The notes below the pieces were generated by a model, which saw only the letters and a program-made list of their open reading frames with translations, ran no database searches and was not told the origin of the DNA. A DNA stretch of 40,838 nucleotides from a virus, in the IMG/VR virus record IMGVR_UViG_3300010233_000071, positions 240 to 41,077 of that record; one strand, 5' to 3'. Numbering within the stretch: position 1 is the first letter of the stretch; each line of letters begins with the position of its first letter. A program made the translations under genes and the position numbers. Positions 1 to 5,749 of this stretch are shown one piece after another.

Positions 1-225
1 CATGCTTGACCAATTGAATAAATTCTAAACAAAATTCCTTGACCATGTTCCGTGTTGTGATAGGGTGTCCGTGTTCGTAGGCTTGCTTACTCGGTTTAAC
101 CAATTAACCTACACGCCCATCAAGTGGTACCTAGTAGCCTGTGAAGCAGTAGTGGACTCTGCTCGTTGAGATAATTCTTGGCTTTGGAAGCCAAGCTGGA
201 TAAAACAACTTCGACTAGCTAGGTC
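1..225 (+). ncRNA. Structured intervening RNA, segment after the contig junction
   Basis: No convincing reading frame is seen. The sequence folds well by eye. GGGTGT (63-68) pairs with ACGCCC (113-118), stacked on GTAGG (77-81) with CCTAC (108-112). ACCTAGTAGCC (129-139) pairs with GGCTACTGGT at 40822-40831 at the other contig end (10 pairs, one bulged T). CATGTTC (44-50) pairs with GAACATG formed by 40836-40838 plus 1-4. Further hairpins are AGCAG/CTGCT around 145-163 and CTTGGCTT/AAGCCAAG (177-195). Helices crossing the contig ends imply the ends are joined. The region separates two parts of one coding sequence (40724-40801 and about 259-921), so it may be a small group I-like intron or another RNA insertion. 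I could not identify the canonical group I core with confidence. Confidence 0.5.
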
Positions 226-921
226 TTGAAAAGCCCCTTGGGACATGAACCCAGAGGGCTTTTTGTTACAACGCTTGGTGCAATAACGCAGTATGGTCTC
301 ATAGATCGAAATAAAGGCGAAGGTATTTCAGTTTCACAGCTTGCTATTCGACTCATTCATCCAGTTAATGATGCACAGTTAGTAAGTGATAGGAGAGAAT
401 CAGCGACAAGGCCGCGAGTATTTGTTGAATTGATTACTGGTGGATTTCAGCATTGCAGCGAGGAAGTTCTCACAAATCACTTGATACAACAGGGTTTTAC
501 GCAAGATGGAGCAAAAAGAGCCGCGAGCGTTTTTAAGGCGAATGTGGAATTTGCAAAACTTGATGGAGCAGAGCTTAACCTTGATAGGGAACAACAATTA
601 ACGCAGATTGAGCAAGTGGAAGAAACTCCACAAGCCCTAACGACCAAGGCTGTTGATAATTCAAATCAAAGTCCCAGAAGGGAATCAATAATTGATATAT
701 CGGACAAAAACATGCTGGCTACGTATTTAATTCCTCTTGGCTCTAATGAGGCCACTCTAACATTTACTGGGTCAAAATTATCCGCAGATGATTTCGACGC
801 CCTTGGTGAGTTTATTGCATTTGCTAAAAAGCAATTTGAAAGGAAAGCGATTCAGGAAAAGTTGAAGGATATCTCCACCCCTACAGATAGGCAGGAAGCA
901 TTTGAAGTCACAAAAATTTAG
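226..921 (+). CDS. Winged-helix-like protein, C-terminal part of an interrupted gene
   Basis: The first convincing residues are LGAITQYGLID, followed by VSQLAIRLIHP, RVFVELI and a C-terminal segment FTGSKLSADDF. From memory this order matches a family of bacterial and phage proteins of unknown function with an N-terminal winged-helix-like region; I cannot name a Pfam entry. Family members normally have about 40 more residues before this point, ending in a lGyxxxxG motif. Those residues are missing here but a matching stretch (IYGHAAVEK ... MLGLSKSG) is encoded at the far end of the window, 40724-40801. The TTG at 226 is only the first in-frame start after a stop at 220-222, and a terminator-like hairpin covers 232-264, so translation probably does not start there. 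The product could be made after splicing, or the gene may be a remnant. A role in transcription control is a guess. Confidence 0.6.
   Translation: MKSPLGHEPRGLFVTTLGAITQYGLIDRNKGEGISVSQLAIRLIHPVNDAQLVSDRRESATRPRVFVELITGGFQHCSEEVLTNHLIQQGFTQDGAKRAASVFKANVEFAKLDGAELNLDREQQLTQIEQVEETPQALTTKAVDNSNQSPRRESIIDISDKNMLATYLIPLGSNEATLTFTGSKLSADDFDALGEFIAFAKKQFERKAIQEKLKDISTPTDRQEAFEVTKI
232..264 (+). terminator. Terminator-like hairpin inside the 5' end of the first ORF
   Basis: AGCCCCTTGGG (232-242) pairs with CCCAGAGGGCT (250-260), 10 of 11 positions including one GU pair, with loop ACATGAA and a run of five T (260-264). A short A run lies on the other side, so it could act on both strands. It may terminate transcription entering from the structured RNA, act as an attenuator, or be the last helix of the intervening RNA. 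Confidence 0.55.
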
Positions 922-934
922 TACTAAATTTTTT
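913..934 (+). terminator. Weak AT-rich hairpin with T run after the first gene
   Basis: AAAATTTAG and CTAAATTTT form a near-perfect palindrome over the TAG stop codon and run into further T residues. It has the layout of a factor-independent terminator, but the stem has very few GC pairs, so its strength is doubtful. Confidence 0.4.
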
Positions 935-955
935 CAAAAGATGCCATAAAACGAG

Positions 956-1070
956 CTACCCGTCGCATTTCTGCAACGGGTAGAAAACCAGAGGTTGATC
1001 ACCAGCCTTGCGGTTGGGAGAGCAATAGCCCCCGGACAGTGGTATAAACTTATATGCTGGACACCCAAGA
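956..1070. other. Non-coding spacer with strong hairpins
   Basis: CTACCCGT (956-963) pairs perfectly with ACGGGTAG (976-983), and GCA/TGC extends it inside. Further on, CCAGCC TTGC GGTTGG forms a second hairpin, and CCAGC near 1002 can pair with GCTGG near 1064. No open frame with coding character is seen. There is no T run after the stems on the plus strand, so this is not a simple terminator. It could be a small RNA or the 3' end of the upstream transcript. Confidence 0.35.
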
Positions 1071-1110
1071 ATCAATTGATTTTTTACAAATCTAAAAATT
1101 AAATAACCAA

Positions 1111-1140
1111 TTGACACCACCCAATCATCCATGATTTAAT
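1111..1140 (+). promoter_or_regulatory. Sigma70-type promoter for the small-gene cluster
   Basis: A perfect TTGACA (1111-1116) is followed by an 18-nt spacer and TTTAAT (1135-1140). The predicted start site is about 1147 and the first ATG is at 1150, so the transcript would have almost no leader. Confidence 0.6.
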
Positions 1141-1149
1141 GGCGGGGTT

Positions 1150-1329
1150 ATGAATAGCGATTTTATAAAATCAATTGCATTGGAAAATGGTAATTTAACA
1201 AGTGGCGGCTGGCAATATGTTGATTGGTCAATTGGCGAAGATTCTGCAACCCTTGATGGTGACTTTAGCGTAGATGAATTAAGAGCAATTGCCGACCACA
1301 TGGATTTACATAATAAATTAAAGCAATGA
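1150..1329 (+). CDS. Small hypothetical protein, 59 aa
   Basis: Starts with MNSDFIKSIALENG, has an acidic middle (VDWSIGEDSATLDG) and ends HNKLKQ. No family is recognised. It is the first gene after the promoter at 1111-1140, and its TGA overlaps the next ATG as ATGA, which supports both genes being translated as a coupled unit. It contains no Cys pairs or membrane segment. Confidence 0.55.
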   Translation: MNSDFIKSIALENGNLTSGGWQYVDWSIGEDSATLDGDFSVDELRAIADHMDLHNKLKQ

Positions 1330-1481
1330 CCTCAAAAATCATCGTCTGCACCAATCCAGAATGCGAGATGGTAATGGAGCCGGTGAGTCCAAATGTGTTC
1401 AATATTGGCGATAGCGTGCGCTGCGGATGCTGCTTCCAAGTCTTTGAAGTAACCGCTGGCAACATATTTGAAAAAGAATGA
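1326..1481 (+). CDS. Small zinc-ribbon-like protein, 51 aa
   Basis: Contains CTNPEC near residue 8 and CGCC near residue 34, a C-x4-C ... C-x2-C arrangement like a short zinc ribbon. It overlaps the preceding stop codon by ATGA. No named family is recognised. Zinc binding is inferred from Cys spacing only. Confidence 0.55.
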   Translation: MTSKIIVCTNPECEMVMEPVSPNVFNIGDSVRCGCCFQVFEVTAGNIFEKE

Positions 1482-1521
1482 TGTTGACTAATAATCTGAC
1501 TTACGCTTTACTTGTTCCGTT

Positions 1522-1680
1522 ATGGGAAACAATTCACTAATCACAGACCAAGAGTATTGGCAAAATGCACGCCATCATGCTGCAATGGGATGGGCTGATT
1601 TAACTCAGACAGTTCGAGAAAAACCCGAAGGCGCAAACATTAAAGAATGCTTCAGGCTTAACCCAAATTTTCTCCAATGA
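1522..1680 (+). CDS. Small hypothetical protein, 52 aa
   Basis: Reads MGNNSLITDQEYWQN and ends NPNFLQ; soluble, no family recognised. A 19-codon frame (1481-1540) that overlaps the upstream stop may also be translated and could couple the two genes. The TGA of this gene overlaps the next ATG. Confidence 0.5.
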   Translation: MGNNSLITDQEYWQNARHHAAMGWADLTQTVREKPEGANIKECFRLNPNFLQ

Positions 1681-1811
1681 ACAATTTTCACCAGTCACGG
1701 CCTTCACCGGCTGTAAATCATACAGGTGGTTTTCAGGCATCTACTGCCGCTTTCTCCACCTTTCATAATCACAACGCAATGGGGATATGTAACCCAAGAC
1801 ATTGCGCGTGA
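1677..1811 (+). CDS. Small His/Cys-containing peptide, 44 aa
   Basis: Starts MNNFHQSRPSPAVNH and ends CNPRHCA. The ATGA overlap with the previous gene is the main support. No family is recognised. With so short a frame, chance opening cannot be excluded. Confidence 0.4.
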   Translation: MNNFHQSRPSPAVNHTGGFQASTAAFSTFHNHNAMGICNPRHCA

Positions 1812-1827
1812 CTGGTGTTTTAGATTT

Positions 1828-1902
1828 ATGATTGAATCATTTGTGTTATTTGTTTGCTTTATGATTTTATCTGCCGCTTTGATTGCGCTTATAGAAAAAT
1901 GA
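1828..1902 (+). CDS. Single-membrane-span micropeptide, 24 aa
   Basis: Nearly the whole product is one hydrophobic helix (ESFVLFVCFMILSAALIALI) ending in Glu-Lys. Its stop codon overlaps the start of the next gene by ATGA. Phage micropeptides of this type can act on membranes, but no function can be assigned. Confidence 0.45.
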   Translation: MIESFVLFVCFMILSAALIALIEK

Positions 1903-2072
1903 AAGTAACTGGCATCTGTGAGTGTTCTAGAAAGGTCTATACCAAACGGATAAATGGATACTTCGTTTGTGTAAGGTGCAGGAAGATTGAGAAGTTGAAC
2001 GGTTCTGATAATATCAAAAAGGCTTTGAAAAATTGGTCGGAAAAGAAGCTCGGGATATTTAATATGGAATAA
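1899..2072 (+). CDS. Small zinc-ribbon protein, 57 aa
   Basis: Contains CECSRK near residue 7 and CVRCRK near residue 25, two C-x-C/C-x2-C knuckles typical of a zinc ribbon, followed by a basic helix (KKALKNWSEKK). The start at 1899 is preferred to the longer frame from 1854 because it overlaps the preceding stop by ATGA and removes residues that duplicate the upstream gene in another frame. It may bind nucleic acid or be a protein adaptor; this is inference. Confidence 0.6.
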   Translation: MKVTGICECSRKVYTKRINGYFVCVRCRKIEKLNGSDNIKKALKNWSEKKLGIFNME

Positions 2073-2074
2073 TT

Positions 2075-2254
2075 ATGAAAGAATCAAAATTAGAAAAGTT
2101 TTCAATGCCGAATTGCAATGTTTGTAAAACTGAATGCCAAATAGAATTTCATGATAATGGGGCATGCGGAGACCCAGATTGCTGCGGAGAATTTGAAGAA
2201 TGGGTAGTTCTTTTTTGTCCAAAATGTACAGCGCATGAAGAATTAATAAATTAA
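2075..2254 (+). CDS. Small Cys-rich zinc-binding protein, 59 aa
   Basis: Has CNVC near residue 14, CGDPDCC in the middle and CPKC near residue 48, so one or two zinc sites are likely. It follows the previous gene after two bases. No family is recognised. Confidence 0.55.
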   Translation: MKESKLEKFSMPNCNVCKTECQIEFHDNGACGDPDCCGEFEEWVVLFCPKCTAHEELIN

Positions 2255-2258
2255 ACCT

Positions 2259-2366
2259 ATGAGCATCTACCTAACAAATTACTATTTTTACAAGATTTTC
2301 CTAATCCTGTGCTACAAGCTGGCACTTCACCCAACATCACAGTTTTATAATCATTTGTGGAAATGA
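2259..2366 (+). CDS. Small hydrophobic peptide, 35 aa, containing one copy of an inverted repeat
   Basis: Reads MSIYLTNYYFYKIFLILC and ends NHLWK. The KIFLILC codons (2290-2312) are identical, in the same reading frame, to a 23-bp segment of the portal gene on the opposite strand (2760-2782). The gene may therefore have arisen by copying of that segment. Its stop overlaps the next ATG by ATGA. Confidence 0.4.
   Translation: MSIYLTNYYFYKIFLILCYKLALHPTSQFYNHLWK
2290..2312. repeat. 23-bp inverted repeat, left arm
   Basis: The 23 bases beginning ACAAGATTTTCC and ending CCTGTGC recur as an exact reverse complement at 2760-2782. The arms enclose 447 bp with two plus-strand genes. The right arm lies at the point where the portal reading frame is shifted. 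Confidence 0.85.
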
Positions 2367-2497
2367 AAACAATTCTTAATTGGGCATTGAAAGATGCAAT
2401 GTTTTATCAATTTTGGCTTCCACAAAGCGGGTTTGTTGGTGGATGCATTTTTGCAATAGTGTTTTTCGGATTGATTTTTATAATTTCTAAATTATGA
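2363..2497 (+). CDS. Small membrane protein, 44 aa
   Basis: An N-terminal amphipathic stretch is followed by one hydrophobic helix (GCIFAIVFFGLIFIISKL) reaching the C-terminus. It overlaps both neighbours by ATGA. It could be a holin-like or host-membrane protein, but the location away from any lysis gene gives no support. Confidence 0.5.
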   Translation: MKTILNWALKDAMFYQFWLPQSGFVGGCIFAIVFFGLIFIISKL

Positions 2498-2742
2498 CAC
2501 CAAATCCTTCTCTTTTTTGCGCGAATATCGCATCAATCCGCGAACAGTTAGCTAAAGATTCTGCTGTTAATGTTGAGGCTTTGATGTGGAGCAAGCTGGC
2601 TGAGTTTGGATTGTGGCCGCAGTCTTACAATTCAGAATCAATCAATAAGCATTTTGATAAGATTAAGTGTTCATTTGCTGGTGAGATTGTTAATTTAGAG
2701 CAGGACACGGTAAAGCTTATGATAGGCGAGAAATTATTTTGA
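2494..2742 (+). CDS. Hypothetical protein, 82 aa
   Basis: Begins MTPNPSLFCANIASIREQ and ends KLMIGEKLF. No family is recognised. It is the last gene of the plus-strand cluster and converges on the portal gene; the true portal stop probably lies at 2734-2736, so the two genes overlap by only a few bases. It sits between the arms of the 23-bp inverted repeat. Confidence 0.55.
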   Translation: MTPNPSLFCANIASIREQLAKDSAVNVEALMWSKLAEFGLWPQSYNSESINKHFDKIKCSFAGEIVNLEQDTVKLMIGEKLF

Positions 2743-5078
2743 CTCAGCCTGTTTCTGTGGCACAGGATTAGGAAAATCTTGTGATTAGCTTGCTTGGCCA
2801 CTTCCATTCCAGTCTTTAAACCTTCGCTTTCAATCTGACTCTGAGTTTCAAGTGATTTTCTGTGCTGCTCCGCCAGGAACCCAGCATCTTTATGTGCTTG
2901 GTCTTGCTGAAACTTCTGCTCCTTGATTTGCATTTCTTGCCCGACTTTTTGAACTTGCGGGTCTGCAATCGGAACCCTGTTAGACGGTAATCCATTTTGT
3001 TGAAGGATTGCTTGCTGCGCTTGAGGGAATTGCGCCAAATCCGTAAACTTAATTGATAGAGATTCTGAAAGTTTCTGAGCCTGTTGCTGTGCTTGAGCCT
3101 TTTCAGCCTGACGTTGACCGAAAGCTTTCGTCAAATTCTGCAACTGCCCAAGTGAAGCAGAGAATTGCTTAACCTGCTGTTTGTTCTGTGCGTCTTGAGA
3201 TAGCCAGTTAATCAATTGACTAACTTGCCCGAAAACGGTGTTCAATCCAAGCACTTCATCTGGCGTTCCAACATTATCAGTAGATTCAATCTTGTGAATC
3301 ACACCAGCGGACAATGCCAGCAAGGTTGAAATCTGGTCAATGGGATTAAGCTCTCCTTTGATTGGTAGGGGACTTCCCTGCATGAGCGTTCCGAACGTCG
3401 CCGACGCCCATGCTTGGCCATCGCTGAACACGTTTTTCTTATCCAAAGGAACAAGCCGGTTAGCCATGCGTGGGTTTTGAGTAACCGCAGCATCATACTG
3501 ATGTAAAATCTCCATCTGAGCGTCTGGGCTATGCTGTGACCGGACGGCCATCAATTGCGTCGCCTGTGCCATCTGGAGCGTTTGATTCCCATTTCCGAGT
3601 GGGCTGTCAGGGTGAATATCCCACAAATCCTCATTGATGAACTGTGAAGGAATACCGGCGGCTTTGATTTTCTTCCAAAACTTGCGAACGTCTGGGTCTA
3701 AAGATTTCTTGTTACAGAACCGGCGGCAAATCTCACGGTAAAAGAAGACAATGTTTCGAGCAAAGATGTTGGCAATTCCAGCCATTAACGCATTGGCCTG
3801 CTGAAGCTTGATTTGAGCCTCTCCAAGAGTCTGTTCGCGCTGCGTCCCATTATCGGCATCTTGGGTGTATGAAAGGCTAGCTTCACCCATAAGCTGCTTC
3901 ATCTGAGCCATCATAAACTCAACCATTGGCTGATCTATCTGGTGGCGTTGGTCGCGTGGAACGATTGCCACTCCTTCGGGAATCCAGCCTTTGTCGAATA
4001 ACTCAACCTTCTGCGCTCTGGCCTTGTCCCCACCCTCTGTGCCACGCAGCAACATGTTAAAGTTTTCCCATGTGTATTGCAGCGCACGGCAACGGGTCAA
4101 ATTCATCCAATAGCAAGGCTCATGTAGCATGAAACCAAGCGAGCGCACGGAATGGTGCATGAACGGTGGAGTGCTGTTTAAATCGCCATATTGGATATGC
4201 AACAATTCATCAATGCAATCAGCAACTGGCTCGTCTGATACAAACAGAAAATGGGATTGGTCGCCTTTGGTTACAGTAATATCTGAAACCACTTTCATCA
4301 ACCACTTGTTAGTCAAAGGTTCTTCATCGTCCAAATGGTAAAAGTGCCACAGAGTTATCACTGGGATTGAATCCGAAGTGTAATAAATCATGTTCTGTTT
4401 AACCAACTCAGTCATCTTTTCAATGTTGGTCTGCCAGTCGTAAGGAGTGGTTGAGAAATTTAAGTCCCAATAAGCAGCAAGTATGTTAATGATTTCAGGT
4501 TTTACCCAACCATTGTCAGCATATTTACCAAACACGGCATTAACCAATTCACCAACCGTATAGCGGCGACGAATGGCAAACCACCCAAGGTTTTTAAGAT
4601 TAGTTTGGGTGTCTGTCGGAACCCGAAAGTCGCCAAGTGCGATAAAGTCAGGAAGCCACTTGTCAGTTGATAGCCAGATTGTAGGCGCAACACCATGCGA
4701 AACCACCGAAGTAAATACAGAATCCAGCAATGAAGCAAATTCGCGTGATTTCTTGAGCGGTTTGTTGATTCCGTCATTGATGGTCAATTCCCAAGCTGAT
4801 TTCTTTTCAGGTGGCAACGATTGAATCTGAATCCCAAAGTAATTGTTCTGTGAAGTGAAAGCATTTGCGAACTGAAGCGTTGCTTGCTTGGCAATGACGG
4901 CTTCCTCAAGCCAGTTCACATTGATTTTGAGATTGACCTTCTTTGCTTGGTCGGTTGTCAATGGCGGAAAACCATTGAGAGATCGGTTAATTTTGTCACG
5001 GTTCTGCGCTCGCAGAAATTCTACTTGGTCGCTGGCGCGTAATACTTGCAACACCTTGCTAGCCGATGAGAAGTCCAT
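2625..5078 (-). CDS. Portal protein, with a frameshifted C-terminus
   Basis: Large protein (about 780-817 aa) directly downstream of terminase on the same strand. The region DFIALGDFRVPTDTQTN, the HHSVRSLGF ... LTRCRALQYTWENF stretch and the long Gln-rich helical C-terminus fit a podovirus-type portal, the dodecameric ring through which DNA is packaged and ejected. The frame as read ends in about 50 residues (after KQANHK) that are only the antisense of the plus-strand gene. In the -1 frame the same DNA reads DFPNPVPQKQAESK and stops at 2734-2736, which looks like the genuine tail. The shift falls inside the 23-bp inverted repeat at 2760-2782. A sequencing or assembly error, a real one-base deletion, or frameshifting are all possible. 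Confidence 0.8.
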   Translation of the reverse strand: MDFSSASKVLQVLRASDQVEFLRAQNRDKINRSLNGFPPLTTDQAKKVNLKINVNWLEEAVIAKQATLQFANAFTSQNNYFGIQIQSLPPEKKSAWELTINDGINKPLKKSREFASLLDSVFTSVVSHGVAPTIWLSTDKWLPDFIALGDFRVPTDTQTNLKNLGWFAIRRRYTVGELVNAVFGKYADNGWVKPEIINILAAYWDLNFSTTPYDWQTNIEKMTELVKQNMIYYTSDSIPVITLWHFYHLDDEEPLTNKWLMKVVSDITVTKGDQSHFLFVSDEPVADCIDELLHIQYGDLNSTPPFMHHSVRSLGFMLHEPCYWMNLTRCRALQYTWENFNMLLRGTEGGDKARAQKVELFDKGWIPEGVAIVPRDQRHQIDQPMVEFMMAQMKQLMGEASLSYTQDADNGTQREQTLGEAQIKLQQANALMAGIANIFARNIVFFYREICRRFCNKKSLDPDVRKFWKKIKAAGIPSQFINEDLWDIHPDSPLGNGNQTLQMAQATQLMAVRSQHSPDAQMEILHQYDAAVTQNPRMANRLVPLDKKNVFSDGQAWASATFGTLMQGSPLPIKGELNPIDQISTLLALSAGVIHKIESTDNVGTPDEVLGLNTVFGQVSQLINWLSQDAQNKQQVKQFSASLGQLQNLTKAFGQRQAEKAQAQQQAQKLSESLSIKFTDLAQFPQAQQAILQQNGLPSNRVPIADPQVQKVGQEMQIKEQKFQQDQAHKDAGFLAEQHRKSLETQSQIESEGLKTGMEVAKQANHKIFLILCHRNRLSQNNFSPIISFTVSCSKLTISPANEHLILSKCLLIDSEL
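2760..2782. repeat. 23-bp inverted repeat, right arm
   Basis: Exact reverse complement of 2290-2312, located at codons for the last portal residues, where the frame changes. Confidence 0.85.
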
Positions 5079-5428
5079 TAGTTTTGTAATCCTTTTTTAA
5101 TCCAACAGTAATCGGGAGCGTCTGAAAATGAATTATCTTTCAGAACGTCTTTTATGTGTTCCATCGGAACGTGAACTTTCAGAGGTAGGCAGCAGCCGCA
5201 GATTTGACATACCCCCAATTGTTCATCTTTCGAGGTTGAGATAACCATTCCATGTTTGACCTCTAGAGCAACCCGCATAGCTTCCGCAATCGGGTCTTTG
5301 GTCATTGCTTCCCACCATCGCAAAGCGACATTCTTGGGACACGTTATGCAAATCGCGGCACGTTCTTCAGCAATCTGCTTATCAACAGGTTTTCCACCCG
5401 CCCCAAGCCAATTTAGAAGAACGCTCAT
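5078..5428 (-). CDS. Small zinc-binding protein between terminase and portal, 116 aa
   Basis: Contains CITCPKN near residue 26 and CQICGCCLPLKVHVP near residue 72, then a lone CW near residue 108. The Cys pairs suggest a zinc-binding core. Small proteins with a C-x2-C-G-C-x-L-K-V-H-V-P motif occur next to portals of environmental phages as far as I recall, without known function. The start overlaps nothing upstream (3-nt gap), and its stop touches the portal start. A role in packaging or head-tail joining is possible by position only. Confidence 0.7.
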   Translation of the reverse strand: MSVLLNWLGAGGKPVDKQIAEERAAICITCPKNVALRWWEAMTKDPIAEAMRVALEVKHGMVISTSKDEQLGVCQICGCCLPLKVHVPMEHIKDVLKDNSFSDAPDYCWIKKGLQN

Positions 5429-5431
5429 ATT

Positions 5432-5749
5432 TCAAACGGAAGCACCACACGAGCTACAACCACGCCCCGTAACGACCATAATTGGAATGGAGCCATCCGA
5501 ACACCAGCGAGAATTGCACCCAAGCCTAGCGCAAGTATAAATCGAAATATCATCAATGGATTCTTGGTAAGATGCTCTAGTGGTTTTGTTTGCCTTGCGA
5601 AACTTCCAAACTTCCTGAGCCTGCTGCATTAAATTGAGTCCAATATCAGGAAAATCATATCGAACACCATTGAAATCTTGAGAATAGACGAATCCACCTG
5701 AAGGAAATTCAGTTATTCCAGTTATTAGGCGACAAATTTGGTCAGGCAT
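5432..5749 (-). CDS. Small Cys-containing virion-module protein, 105 aa
   Basis: Soluble protein with CARLGCNSRWC near residues 73-83 and a C-terminal CSSCGASV, again a possible zinc site. It overlaps the terminase stop by 8 bases and is followed after 3 bases by the next gene, so it belongs to the packaging operon. No family is recognised. It is too unlike terminase small subunits for me to assign that role. Confidence 0.65.
   Translation of the reverse strand: MPDQICRLITGITEFPSGGFVYSQDFNGVRYDFPDIGLNLMQQAQEVWKFRKANKTTRASYQESIDDISIYTCARLGCNSRWCSDGSIPIMVVTGRGCSSCGASV

Noticed and set aside
1854-1898. Longer N-terminus of the zinc-ribbon gene at 1899
   Set aside because: The extension only duplicates DNA of the membrane micropeptide in another frame; ATGA coupling at 1899 is stronger.
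3299-3496. Numerous opposite-frame ORFs within terminase, portal and the large virion gene
   Set aside because: They are shadows of long coding frames, with no independent start signal.
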